Source of the DNA: Puniceicoccales bacterium
Lineage (GTDB): Bacteria; Verrucomicrobiota; Verrucomicrobiia; Opitutales; JAIRLM01
Reading direction: 5' to 3'
Assembly (NCBI GenBank): GCA_031258995.1
Contig: JAIRMB010000038.1
Coordinates: 1 to 33,649, forward strand
Length of the DNA: 33,649 bases
The notes under the pieces were generated by a model. That model had not been told where the DNA came from. It worked only from the letters and a program-made list of their open reading frames with translations, and searched no databases. Every line of letters begins with the position of its first letter. Position 1 is the stretch's first letter. The translations under genes were made by a program, and so were the position numbers. Positions 16,744 to 24,876 of this stretch are shown piece after piece.

Positions 16744-17204
16744 TCACTCCGTAAAAAGTTCCATTCTCCCACGTGTTCTTTCCAAAATGGTCTCCATGGC
16801 ACGAATGGAACTCGGAATGCGGGCATGCTGCTGCGGGTACCCCCAGCACAAAATCGCCGGCCCCACGACGCCCCCGTCGCCGCATTGCTTTTGCAGGACG
16901 ATCTTGGCCACGAATTTGGCATCTCGAAGGATCAATTTCCCAAAGTTTTCCGAAACCCAAGAAGGATCGAAGACCTCATCGGGGATCGCTGCACTAACAG
17001 TGGCAAAATTTTCGACGGAAGTAATGCCTTTAGTTACTGAAGGCGAATCTTCATTGTTTTTTTGTAAGTAGACTCGAATATGGCCTGCCTTCCATCCAAT
17101 AGGAAGCGTAACTCATGCAGCAGAGTCTCTTCGCCAATAAGTCCCTCAGCCGCTGGGCGACAAATCCAAGAACGCTTGTAGTAGATCCCAACCGTCTTAT
17201 CCAT
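16744..17204 (-). pseudogene. Small hypothetical gene frameshifted at a seven-A run
   Basis: Not recognised. From ATG 17204 the frame reads MDKTVGIYYKRSWICRPAAE and on to ...STYKKTMKIRLQ, stopping at TAA 17036-17034. In the -1 frame a long protein-like sequence continues (NNEDSPSVTKGITSVENF, ..., AKFVAKIVLQKQCGDGGVV, ..., MELFTE) to TGA at 16746-16744. That frame has no usable start of its own before the TTG within KLILRD. The junction coincides with a run of seven A on the coding strand (17063-17057), and one extra A would give a continuous ~153-residue protein. This is either a decayed gene, a homopolymer sequencing deletion, or a gene rescued by slippage on the A run. A TAGAAT -10-like hexamer ends six bases before the ATG. 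Its 3' end faces rnpB. Confidence 0.65.
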
Positions 17205-17263
17205 GACAATATTCTATGTATGTGAAGAAAAGTAGGAAAGACACGCAAAATGAAATTTTAAAA

Positions 17264-18262
17264 TTATGTCAACATTAGCGACTGGAAACGGTCGGTAAAA
17301 CTTCTCCCAAGCACTTTAGCAAAGTGCGCGGATTGACGGGGAGTTGCCACAAAATTTACTTTTGGATTTAGTGGAGAAATGGAAAGCAAATAAGCGAATT
17401 CAAACGGCGTTATGGAGCCATCACTCCGACGCAGGCCTCGAATAACAATTTGAGGATCCGCCGTAGCGTTTCCGGCAGCCTCGGCAATTTCTTTTTCGCT
17501 TGCCCGATGGGAGCCGTCTATCCCTATGCTTCCTGTTTCCAAAAGAGTAAACATTCTATGGTAAATTGCATAGGCATACTGCACTCTTTGATCCGGCTCG
17601 GCGGTCTGACTTGCCACGGAGCCCCTTCGCCCCAGCCGAGGGACGATGGGCTCTGCCCTTCCCCGATACGGCATGACTGCGAGCGCGCGGTTTAACTCGT
17701 CGGGCGCCGACGATTTTCTTTCGGATGCGCTCCATGCTTCCTTCCAAATGGCGCTTGCTTGATTTATGATGTGCGGATCAGGCCCATGGGCTGCGCTTTC
17801 CGGCGGGCAAAGAAAAGTGATCTATTGAGGTTTACCATTTTTGCTTGTGGCTGCGATATGTTGGATTCGATGCACATAGCGAGGGCCCCACAAATCGCCA
17901 TCAACGCTTATCCCTGCATCATTGGTTGGGATGACCGTCCAATAGGGCCAATCGATCCCCGTACTGTTGGCAGGGGGAGTCGCAATGTCTTCCTCAAAGC
18001 CGAGTGTTACACATGTTTGTGCGGAAATGAGGTCTGCGATCTGCAGCAGAAATTCCAAACGAATACGGTCTGACTCTGCGGGCACCTGTCCCCAACCCAA
18101 ATAGTTTTCCATTTCCCTATTAAGTTTTTGTATTTTAGTACCTACTTCTCTATGAAGATTCTCGATGTTGGCATCGGGAACTGCGCCTGCCAATAGCTTT
18201 TGGATCTTTTGGTCCAATTCCTCACCGCTTCCCGAAGCGTACACTTTCGCCCGCGAACGCAA
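17264..18262 (-). pseudogene. Hypothetical gene interrupted by an in-frame TAG and probably a 5' frameshift
   Basis: Not recognised. A frame starting near TTG 18262 or GTG 18244 encodes a helical N-terminal part (GSGEELDQKIQKLL, then VGTKIQKLNREMENY) and ends at TAG 17824-17822. The same frame then runs on without a start codon for 49 codons (with IINQASAIWKEAWSASERK) to ATG 17674, and continues to 17264. A single ~330-residue product would result if the amber codon were sense. Upstream of 18262 the frame is closed. The +1-offset frame is open back past ATG 18390 and encodes a hydrophobic segment (FYSFFYASIMLFRSALPG) and GSLVTCGGPCGEE, so the true N-terminus may lie there, lost by a one-base deletion. 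It lies downstream of 18585-19315 on the same strand. Confidence 0.6.
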
Positions 18263-18584
18263 TGCTTAGCTGGTTCTTCACGGCTTTCTTCCCCACAAGG
18301 CCCCCCACAGGTCACAAGTGAGCCTGCCGCCAAGGCGGGGCCATTCTGAATAGGCGGTCGCAACCCAGGCAACGCAGATCGAAATAGCATAATACTAGCG
18401 TAAAAGAAAGAGTAAAATTTATAAGCACTTTTCCAGCGGGAAGCCTCATAAGTTGCTTCTGTGAAGAAATTTGTTAACGCGCCTCCGCACCGAATTTTTT
18501 TCGTTTTTCGTCGTCCCGCAGATCCTGCGGAAGTCTTCCCGCGGCGGCAGCCGGCATTTTCGCAATATGCTGGCACACTAACAT

Positions 18585-19315
18585 TTAATGAAGGGCTATT
18601 GCGGGCGGATCGGGCCATTGCTCGGCATTCCGCTCCCGAATCCGCGCCGCCGACAGAATCCGGCCGGCTGCCGCATTCCGTAGTGCGAGCGGCACGGCCG
18701 TCAGGCCACCGAGCACGAAGACGGCCGCGGCTCCGGCTGGCGCCGCCGACGGGGTAGAGCAAATTCACATATTGCCTCATAGGCCGCTTCGTACCTTTTT
18801 ACGGCCTGGTCGCGCCTCTCCTTGGCTCTGCGGAGGTCCACCGCGACCCTGTTGCAGTCCTCCGTCCGCTTTTTGATTTGCTCTGTCCAGCTCGTTACGA
18901 CCCCTGCAACTTTCACCATGGAATCCGCCTCGTCGGAGATCAGTTCACACGCCATCCTGCCAAGTTGCTCACCCGCCTTAATGCTCGAGTCAAGCAAACG
19001 CCCCATCAGGGACCAGGCTCGTTGACGAACCTCCTCGCTATCCGCGAACATGTATAGGGAAAGGGTACGCACCACGGCGTCCGTCATTTCGAAATTCCAC
19101 GAACCACATGCATCCATAATGGCCGGCAACAGGCACAGCGCGCTCCGTTGGTGCTGCACGGTAAAGAGCTCATCGCAGAGCACGGCCAGCCGATCCGGCT
19201 GGTCGGAGCAGGCCTCAATGCTCGCACTTATTTCGTTCTCACGTTCTTCCAAAGCCTCACTAAGAGCCCCGTCTTGAAGAAAAGATCTCACGTCAAAATC
19301 CAAAGCCGTAGACAC
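18585..19315 (-). pseudogene. Coiled-coil protein gene, C-terminal membrane segment lost by frameshift
   Basis: Not recognised. GTG at 19315, preceded by a strong GGAGGAGGTG site. About 185 residues are helical (IEACSDQPDRLAVLCDELF, AVVRTLSLYMFADSEEVRQR, then a coiled coil TEDCNRVAVDLRRAKERRDQ). The zero frame ends at 18701 in an Arg/Pro-rich tail typical of out-of-frame GC-rich DNA (PRRRRQPEPRPSS). The -1 frame across the same DNA instead encodes PSAAPAGAAAVFVLGGLTAV and PLALRNAAAGRILSAARIRE, a convincing transmembrane helix with coding-like third positions, up to TAA at 18587-18585. The shift lies near 18750. This is therefore probably a one-base deletion in a gene whose product once ended in a membrane segment like its paralogues. 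Third position in the upstream set. Confidence 0.65.
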
Positions 19316-19363
19316 AACCCACCTCCTCCATTCTCTTCGTTACAACAAAAACCGCAACCACCC

Positions 19364-19825
19364 CTACGCCACTGGGCACTTTGAACCACGCGTCTGGTGT
19401 GCCCCCATTTCTGCCCTATGCTGCGCAGTCCTCACCTCCGCGAGCCTAGCCCTCTCCTCTGTTGCTTCCGCTTGAGCCCTTATCGCCGCGCACTCGGCGG
19501 CCGTTTGGGCCAGCAAAGCTTCCGCGTCCCCCCGCGCCTCCGCCAACTCCTGCTTCGCTCCCTCGTTTCGCACTCGCGCCTCAGCGAATTGGGCCAACGC
19601 CGCCTCCATCTGCGGGCTCACAGGTAAGCCGGACGGACTGCCTTGCCCATCCCTCGCAGCGAAGGGCCGCTCCCGTGCGTCCCTCCACCCCGCCCGCGAT
19701 TGGCTCGGTGGGACGGAAGGGCTCACCACCTCCAACTCCTCTCCTGTAGTCAGATCGACGACCCGCGGCCCACGGCGCGGGCATGCGGCATCGGGTTGAG
19801 TATAAGGTACAATCGCGCCGTCCAT
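19364..19825 (-). CDS. Ala-rich coiled-coil protein, second gene of upstream set
   Basis: Not recognised; 153 residues. The N-terminus MDGAIVPYTQPDAACPRRGP followed by RVVDLTTGEE matches the start of the protein at 14831-15481. A Pro/Ser linker follows, then an Ala/Glu-rich coiled coil (EAALAQFAEARVRNEGAKQE, AECAAIRAQAEATEERARLA). The ATG overlaps the TGA of the preceding gene (TGATG) and has a GGAAGGGGG ribosome site, so it is translationally coupled. Unlike its paralogue it has no C-terminal membrane helix in frame. However, the -1 frame after a run of five G (near 19410) gives a modest hydrophobic tail (VPSGVGVVAVFVVTKRMEEV), which runs into the next gene's start. This gene may thus also be frameshifted, but the evidence is weaker than for its neighbours. 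Confidence 0.65.
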   Translation of the reverse strand: MDGAIVPYTQPDAACPRRGPRVVDLTTGEELEVVSPSVPPSQSRAGWRDARERPFAARDGQGSPSGLPVSPQMEAALAQFAEARVRNEGAKQELAEARGDAEALLAQTAAECAAIRAQAEATEERARLAEVRTAQHRAEMGAHQTRGSKCPVA

Positions 19826-20499
19826 CACTTACCCCCTTCCGCACTCTCCGACTCCTTTTTCGGTGCCCCCGCCGGAACTCCCAGGAACATTTTTCGTAAA
19901 AAACTCGCCCGATTGTAGTCGGCTTTCGCAAGCATCTTCTGCTCCGTTGCCAACGACTCGCGCCCATGAGCCTCCGCTTTTTTGTTTTTCTTATTTGCCT
20001 GCGCTCGCAAAAACTCACTCCGCGCCGCTGCAAGGGTCGTCTCCGCACCGACCTGCGCCCTACGCAATTCCGCTTCTGCCGTTTCTTTTGCAGCCTGCGC
20101 TTGCGTAAGTAGTAATTTGGCGTCTTCTAGCCGTTCCACTACGATGCCAAGGGCCGCAGCCTCCCTCACAGCGCAGTCCAGCGCGGCTAAAATTTTGCCA
20201 TAATGAAGTCTACGCGCCTCTTCGTCCGGCGCCATGGCAAACGTGGCAGCGGCCAAAATACAACTTTGCACGGACGGCACGCAGACACCTTTCGACAACA
20301 TCGGGATAACAATCGCCCCCACATTCAATAAAACTCCGTGCACCTCCGAAGCTACAACGTACCTCCCTCTGAGGAACTGCGGCAGCTCCTGTCCGCGCTC
20401 CGCGTAAGGCATCAAGAACTGTTCGAGCCTGTCCACTCGATCCTTAGCGGCCTCTATGGCCACCTGGAGTGGGTTCATTTGTACTACCGTAGTCGACAT
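19825..20499 (-). CDS. Helical/coiled-coil protein, first gene of upstream set (intact copy)
   Basis: Not recognised; 224 residues. The ATG at 20499 has a GGAGGAAG site and no closer alternative. The N-terminal ~120 residues form a helical domain (VDRLEQFLMPYAERGQELPQ, GVLLNVGAIVIPMLSKGVCV, then SVQSCILAAATFAMAPDEEA). This is followed by a long Ala-rich coiled coil (AQAAKETAEAELRRAQVGAE, SEFLRAQANKKNKKAEAHGR) and a basic/Glu tail. The N-terminal domain aligns with the product of 20669-21501 (shared DR, SV..C.LA and LDAV/LDCAV positions), and the whole protein aligns with the stop-interrupted gene at 15519-16142. It is coupled to the next gene by TGATG. It looks like a structural or scaffolding component; no enzymatic motif is visible. 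Confidence 0.7.
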   Translation of the reverse strand: MSTTVVQMNPLQVAIEAAKDRVDRLEQFLMPYAERGQELPQFLRGRYVVASEVHGVLLNVGAIVIPMLSKGVCVPSVQSCILAAATFAMAPDEEARRLHYGKILAALDCAVREAAALGIVVERLEDAKLLLTQAQAAKETAEAELRRAQVGAETTLAAARSEFLRAQANKKNKKAEAHGRESLATEQKMLAKADYNRASFLRKMFLGVPAGAPKKESESAEGGK

Positions 20500-20532
20500 A
20501 GCGTCTTCCTCCACATTTCCATGGAAGGCACC

Positions 20533-20554
20533 CCGCCCCCCTGGCCGGGGGCGG
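20533..20554. other. GC-only hairpin between two genes of the upstream set
   Basis: CCGCCCCC (20533-20540) and GGGGGCGG (20547-20554) form a perfect eight-pair stem around the loop CTGGCC. It lies about 35 bp before the ATG at 20499 on the minus strand. No T run follows on either strand, so it is not a classical intrinsic terminator. It could stall polymerase, or stabilise or separate the upstream and downstream parts of the transcript. Confidence 0.5.
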
Positions 20555-20668
20555 TTGAATTGGGGCCGCGAACTCGAGGGAATAATGAGGTTCTACTAAC
20601 TTTTCTCGTGCTTGAGACGACGCCACATGGGCACAAAAACGACGCAACGAAGGGGCCGTACAAAACTT

Positions 20669-21501
20669 CTATGGCCGACTGCCGTCAGCGCCTCCCGATT
20701 TTTCGGACGCCTGTTCTTCTTTTTTTGGCTGAGAACAGATCCCCAGATGCCAGCCGAGCCACAAGAAAAAGGACCGGATGGTCGAGCCTACGGCGACAAA
20801 GCAGTCACGACTGCCAGAAAAAACCTGGCTATCAACGGCCGCTTCGGTTCCTGCTTTTTCGCTGCGGCCGCCCGTGCGGCTTGCTCGTCGAGCCGAGCGC
20901 TTTTCGCCCGTACGGCTTGCGTTGCGCTTTGCAGTCTGCTGATAATGTCGACAGCGTCCTCGGCACTGCCAATGCGGTAACTATTCGGAGCGCTCAACCC
21001 AAGATCACAGCCACGCAAGCCAAGACTCCCCAAATCAATTCCACGACTCCAAGAATCCGCTTCCTCGAATAGGCTCTTAGCATGGGCGGGCATAGGAGGG
21101 TCCGGAGGACCCTCCGGGGCGCAGGCAGCGGCTTCGAAGTTGAAAGATTTCGCATGATCTTTGACTTTTTCGACGGCATCGAGCACGCCCTGCCAAAACT
21201 CATCGCAGTGCAAACCAGAGTTTAACGTTGCCTCTAACGTCCACCTGCAAATGGCAAGCTTAAAACAACCCACCGACCACATCCGATCGCATCCGGGCCG
21301 TTCCAAAATTGACATAACATCATTTTTTGCCCGTAGCCCTAGCAGCTCAGTTTTGCATTTTACGAGGATGTCACGTGTTTTGGTAAGTTTGGATAAGTCT
21401 TCACCACATTTAGCGGCCCAGTCAATCCTTCGATCCAAATTGCGCACCTCACACTCAAAGACCTCTTGCAGATTTGAAAAGCACTCTACGCACGCAGACA
21501 C
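20669..21501 (-). pseudogene. Helical protein gene with C-terminal membrane tail in the -1 frame
   Basis: Not recognised. GTG at 21501 with an AAGGAGGG ribosome site 12 nt upstream. The zero frame (237 residues) gives a helical Cys-containing N-terminal domain related to that of 19825-20499, an Ala/Pro linker (EGPPDPPMPAHAKSLFEEAD), a short coil and a hydrophobic end (RPLIARFFLAVVTALSP) stopping at 20788. The -1 frame continues with VAVGSTIRSFFLWLGWHLGI then CSQPKKEEQASEKSGG to TAG at 20671-20669. This matches the membrane tail of 14831-15481 (FFCFIGWKLGLCSRPGEKKE). The homology of the shifted-frame sequence to an intact tail is strong evidence that one base is missing, probably in GCTTTG (20802-20797) or in the T6 run nearby. 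Confidence 0.72.
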
Positions 21502-21517
21502 GATTTTTCAAAACCCT

Positions 21518-21530
21518 CCTTAGTCTAAGG
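21518..21530. promoter_or_regulatory. Palindrome overlapping the ribosome site of 20669-21501
   Basis: CCTTAG-T-CTAAGG is a perfect inverted repeat with six-base arms. One arm contains part of the AAGGAGGG ribosome site used by the GTG at 21501. It could be an operator or a small RNA hairpin that hides the ribosome site; it is short enough to be chance. Confidence 0.3.
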
Positions 21531-21664
21531 CTTCAAACGACCCCAAGGATAGGAGTCAAGACATTTCATCACAGATGGCAACGGATCGCTGTTTTTTCTA
21601 CGGTGGTGAAACCGCATAAAGATATAGTGCCGCGCCTCTTCGAACTTCAGCCCACCTAGCTGGC

Positions 21665-23509
21665 CTATTTGGTCTTCTTAAAATCATCGAAGCCCTTTTG
21701 GCTCACTTTAATCGTGGTTTCAAAGTAGCCGTTGAGCTGGCGAATGCGTGTGGGATGGCGCATTTTGCGAAGGGCTTTGGCCTCAATTTGGCGGATGCGC
21801 TCCCGGGTGACGTTGAACTGCTGACCCACCTCCTCTAGCGTGCGACTGTAGCCGTCATCCAGGCCAAAGCGGAGGGAAAGCACCTTCTGCTCCCGCTCGG
21901 AAAGGGACACCAGAATCTCTCGTAATTTTTCCCTCAGCAGACTACTCGCTGCGGAGTTTTGCGGGTCTTCGGCGGACTTGTCTTCGATGAAATCGCCGAA
22001 GCAGGAATCCTCTCCGTCGCCGACGGGGCTCTGGAGGGAGATGGGCTGCTGGGCCATTTTCATAATGCTCTGGACCCGTTCCAGCGGCATATCCAGTTCG
22101 TTGGCCATTTCTTCCGGCGAAGGTTCGTGGCCCAGCTCCTGCAACAGCTGCTTCTGTACCTGCATGACTCGGTTTAGGACCTCTATCATGTGTACGGGGA
22201 TGCGGATAGTGCGCGCCTGGTCCGCGATGGAGCGGGTAATGGCCTGCCGAATCCACCAGGTGGCATAGGTGGAAAATTTATAGCCGCGTCGATACTCGAA
22301 TTTTTCTACCGCCTTGATGAGTCCCATGTTTCCTTCCTGAATTAGGTCGAGGAAGGAAAGTCCCCGATTCGTGTACTTCTTGGCGATGCTGATCACTAGC
22401 CGCAGGTTGGCTTCCACCATCTCCGTCTTGGCCTGGTTCGTGGCCTTCATGTGGTGGCGGAAGCGCCGCAGCACTTCGAGAAGGCGGGCCGGATCCGTAC
22501 GAAACTCCTTTCGGAATTCGGCCAGCCCCCTCTGCACCTGTTCCTTCTCCTCGGGCCGGACTGGGCGCCTCTTGTCCGCTTCGAGCAGATCCAGATCTTT
22601 CCGGATGCGGCGCAGGAGAGGGCCCTTCTCGTTCAGAAAATCCTCGAAGAGCTTCATTTTGAAGCAAAATCGCTTCAAAATTTGCTTAAGTTGAGTTTCA
22701 TAGTTTTTTATGCGAAGCGCAATCCGTTTTTTTTGGGACTCATCGCCGGTATTTGCCTGCTCCTGTAGCAATTCGTCCAGGCGGTCCAGCAGAGTCCTGC
22801 TGTCCTGGATGAGCCGGGGCAGCATCTCGTAGTAGGAGTCGCGGGTTCCAATCTTCTTATCTATGACGATCTGATCGAAGCGCTCTTCCTTCTGCAAAAG
22901 TCTGGTGGCCAACTGCAGCTGATGTTCGACGGTGAAGCGGACGGAAAATAGCTCGTCCTGGGCCTTCTGTTCGGCCGATTCGATCCGCTTGGAGATGGAA
23001 ACCTCCTGATCGCGAGTGAGTAGTGGCACCTTCCCCATCTGCCGCAAATAGGTGCGAATGGGATCCTCGTTCGCCGTGTCGGCCTGATCTTCGTAGATGC
23101 GCTGCTCCAGCTTTTCCCGGTCGCTCTGCTCCTGCTTGACAATTTCCTCCGGGTCCAGAACGCGAATTTCCAGGTTCTCTAAGATGTGGATGACGTTTTC
23201 CACCTCCATCTCGGCGGAATCGTTCTCATCGCCGAGGGACTGGTTGATGTCCTCAAAGGAAACATAGCCCTGCTCCTTGGCCAACCGAACGAGTCCCTTC
23301 ACTCGAGCCTGGAGCGCCCGATCCTGATCGTCTTCCTCCGGAGCCTCCTGCTGGGACTTCTCAGCCGTGACTTTTTGGGCCCGAACCGCTGCAAATAGGA
23401 CGTCACGGGAAACCCGCACGACGGGTGCGGCGTCGGGACCCTTTGCTGCGCCGTCGGCCGAAGGAGACGGCTCGGCGGAAACCTCCGCGTTTTTCATATG
23501 GGGCGGCAT
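21665..23509 (-). CDS. rpoD: Primary RNA polymerase sigma factor (sigma-70/RpoD)
   Basis: The housekeeping sigma factor. Region 1.1 is present near the N-terminus (RVKGLVRLAKEQGYVSFEDI). Region 1.2 is DPIRTYLRQMGKVPLLTRDQ. A ~180-residue non-conserved insert follows. Region 2 contains NLRLVISIAKKYTNRGLSFL and the -10 recognition/melting segment RRGYKFSTYATWWIRQAITR. Region 3 is HMIEVLNRVMQVQKQLLQEL. Region 4 contains VLSLRFGLDDGYSRTLEEVG and the -35 recognition helix VTRERIRQIEAKALRKMRHP. All key residues of a group 1 sigma are present, consistent with TTGACA/TATAAT-like promoters in the window. The start is ATG 23509 or ATG 23497; the open frame reaches 23614 but the extension is Cys/Arg-rich and unlike RpoD. 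Monocistronic by context. Confidence 0.96.
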   Translation of the reverse strand: MPPHMKNAEVSAEPSPSADGAAKGPDAAPVVRVSRDVLFAAVRAQKVTAEKSQQEAPEEDDQDRALQARVKGLVRLAKEQGYVSFEDINQSLGDENDSAEMEVENVIHILENLEIRVLDPEEIVKQEQSDREKLEQRIYEDQADTANEDPIRTYLRQMGKVPLLTRDQEVSISKRIESAEQKAQDELFSVRFTVEHQLQLATRLLQKEERFDQIVIDKKIGTRDSYYEMLPRLIQDSRTLLDRLDELLQEQANTGDESQKKRIALRIKNYETQLKQILKRFCFKMKLFEDFLNEKGPLLRRIRKDLDLLEADKRRPVRPEEKEQVQRGLAEFRKEFRTDPARLLEVLRRFRHHMKATNQAKTEMVEANLRLVISIAKKYTNRGLSFLDLIQEGNMGLIKAVEKFEYRRGYKFSTYATWWIRQAITRSIADQARTIRIPVHMIEVLNRVMQVQKQLLQELGHEPSPEEMANELDMPLERVQSIMKMAQQPISLQSPVGDGEDSCFGDFIEDKSAEDPQNSAASSLLREKLREILVSLSEREQKVLSLRFGLDDGYSRTLEEVGQQFNVTRERIRQIEAKALRKMRHPTRIRQLNGYFETTIKVSQKGFDDFKKTK

Positions 23510-23695
23510 TTTGATGAAAAGAAGACGTTGACAAGCCCTATTTGCGCGAAAGGCGCTGCAGCGGCATGGTGGAGAATTTTTTGTTTTTTGCAAACTTTTT
23601 TTGCAAATTCGCAATCGCAGCCGATCAGGGACCGCGAAAATGTTCTACTCCCCGAATGGAGAGACTACTTTTTGTTGAGTCGGGAAAATTTCCCC

Positions 23696-23725
23696 ATTGT
23701 CACATATGGGAATGGGCAATAAAAT
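23696..23725 (+). promoter_or_regulatory. Predicted leaderless promoter of 23732-24766
   Basis: TTGTCA at 23696-23701 and TAAAAT at 23720-23725 are spaced by 18 nt. The GTG at 23732 starts six bases after the -10, at the predicted transcription start. The only purine-rich string (GAAGGGG) abuts the GTG and cannot act as a normal Shine-Dalgarno. Confidence 0.5.
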
Positions 23726-23731
23726 GAAGGG

Positions 23732-24766
23732 GTGGTTGTAGGCGGTGCCGGTTTTGGTAAGTTTATTCCCCCTTCACCCGATGGCGATGGCACTGCCGCT
23801 AGCCGTCGCGCCTATGCCAATGCATTCCATAACGCGAATTTACCTCCTGATAAAAGAGTTAAGGGACGAATTCAAATTGGTGCCGATCATCATGAGCCGA
23901 CCAGCGAGGACGTGCTTTTACTAGAAAAATATTTTGGCCTAAATTCCCAGAAAAATTCCTATTCCAAATTCAACGCAGGCGGAGCAGATCTCCTGCGAGC
24001 CTACGACATGCTATCTGCTTTTAGTAGAGATAATGTTGAGATCAACATCGCTCCGCCCGGTGCGCCAGAGGAAAAAGTGTGCCCGAAACATCTCCATACT
24101 GAGCTTGGCAAGCTAATTAAAGGGGATCTATCAAATCCAGCAACGCCTGATGTGCTGGCAAATAATACGCTCCCGCTAATTATGAAGGTTCACCGCTTCC
24201 TTATATTCGGTGCCACACTCGACGCCTCCGGAAAGGCGTTAATTCCGCTCGCCAGCACGGACGGGGATGCGCCAAGTGTCGACGGAAGGGGCCGTCCCGC
24301 AGATGTGAGAGCAATGAAATTAGTTAGAAAGCAAAACGTGAATAGGCGGTATGCGGTGGAAGTTGCCTATCGTTTAGTAGTTCTTGTCGATGAAACATGT
24401 AAAGTGCAAAAATTTAAACAGATCTCCGGCCCGTCTGAGGGATTCCATAGCATGGTACGGAACAGCCGCAAAAATGCAGGTCAGACGTACATCGATCTGC
24501 TGTTCCCGGGCTGTCACATTAAAGTATGCCTAGAGGGAGAGGCCATAGAAAAATCCCAATCTAGTACCCCGCTCGTGCGCTTCCTTATCTTGCACATAGA
24601 TCCGGAGACGGATCACAAAATTATTACATTCGTGCATCTCAATTCTGCTAAGGAGGGATTTGAGCCCGTAGCAACATCTAAATCGCTAAGTTCCGATGAG
24701 TTGCAAGAGTTTATATTTCGTAATTTTCGTGAAAGCGGAGACGGCCTGCCCGAACTTCTGGTGTAA
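23732..24766 (+). CDS. Hypothetical protein, possibly from a leaderless mRNA
   Basis: Not recognised; 344 residues, soluble, with no signal peptide or membrane helix. The first ~60 residues are Gly/Pro-rich, then GRIQIGADHHEPTSEDVLLL. The middle is mixed alpha/beta (VRKQNVNRRYAVEVAYRLVV), and the last third looks like an alpha/beta domain (FLILHIDPETDHKIITFVHL). Two adjacent histidines in GADHHEP are notable but not diagnostic. Codons end in A or T more often than in the neighbouring rpoD and nuclease genes, hinting at a different history or low expression. An in-frame TAA three codons before GTG 23732 fixes the start. It is divergent from rpoD and convergent with the nuclease gene. No function is proposed. 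Confidence 0.7.
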   Translation: MVVGGAGFGKFIPPSPDGDGTAASRRAYANAFHNANLPPDKRVKGRIQIGADHHEPTSEDVLLLEKYFGLNSQKNSYSKFNAGGADLLRAYDMLSAFSRDNVEINIAPPGAPEEKVCPKHLHTELGKLIKGDLSNPATPDVLANNTLPLIMKVHRFLIFGATLDASGKALIPLASTDGDAPSVDGRGRPADVRAMKLVRKQNVNRRYAVEVAYRLVVLVDETCKVQKFKQISGPSEGFHSMVRNSRKNAGQTYIDLLFPGCHIKVCLEGEAIEKSQSSTPLVRFLILHIDPETDHKIITFVHLNSAKEGFEPVATSKSLSSDELQEFIFRNFRESGDGLPELLV

Positions 24767-24876
24767 TAAGAAACCAAAAATTTTACCCCATTGGGCAGCG
24801 AAGTCTTTGATAGACCGCCCGCGAAAGTCAGATTTTTTCGGGGGGGGAATTTTTCCATTTTCGTTCCGATGCGGTC

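Noticed and set aside
24840..24847. Run of eight G between two convergent genes as a phase-variation tract
   Set aside because: It lies outside both coding regions and any recognisable promoter, so there is no gene for it to switch.
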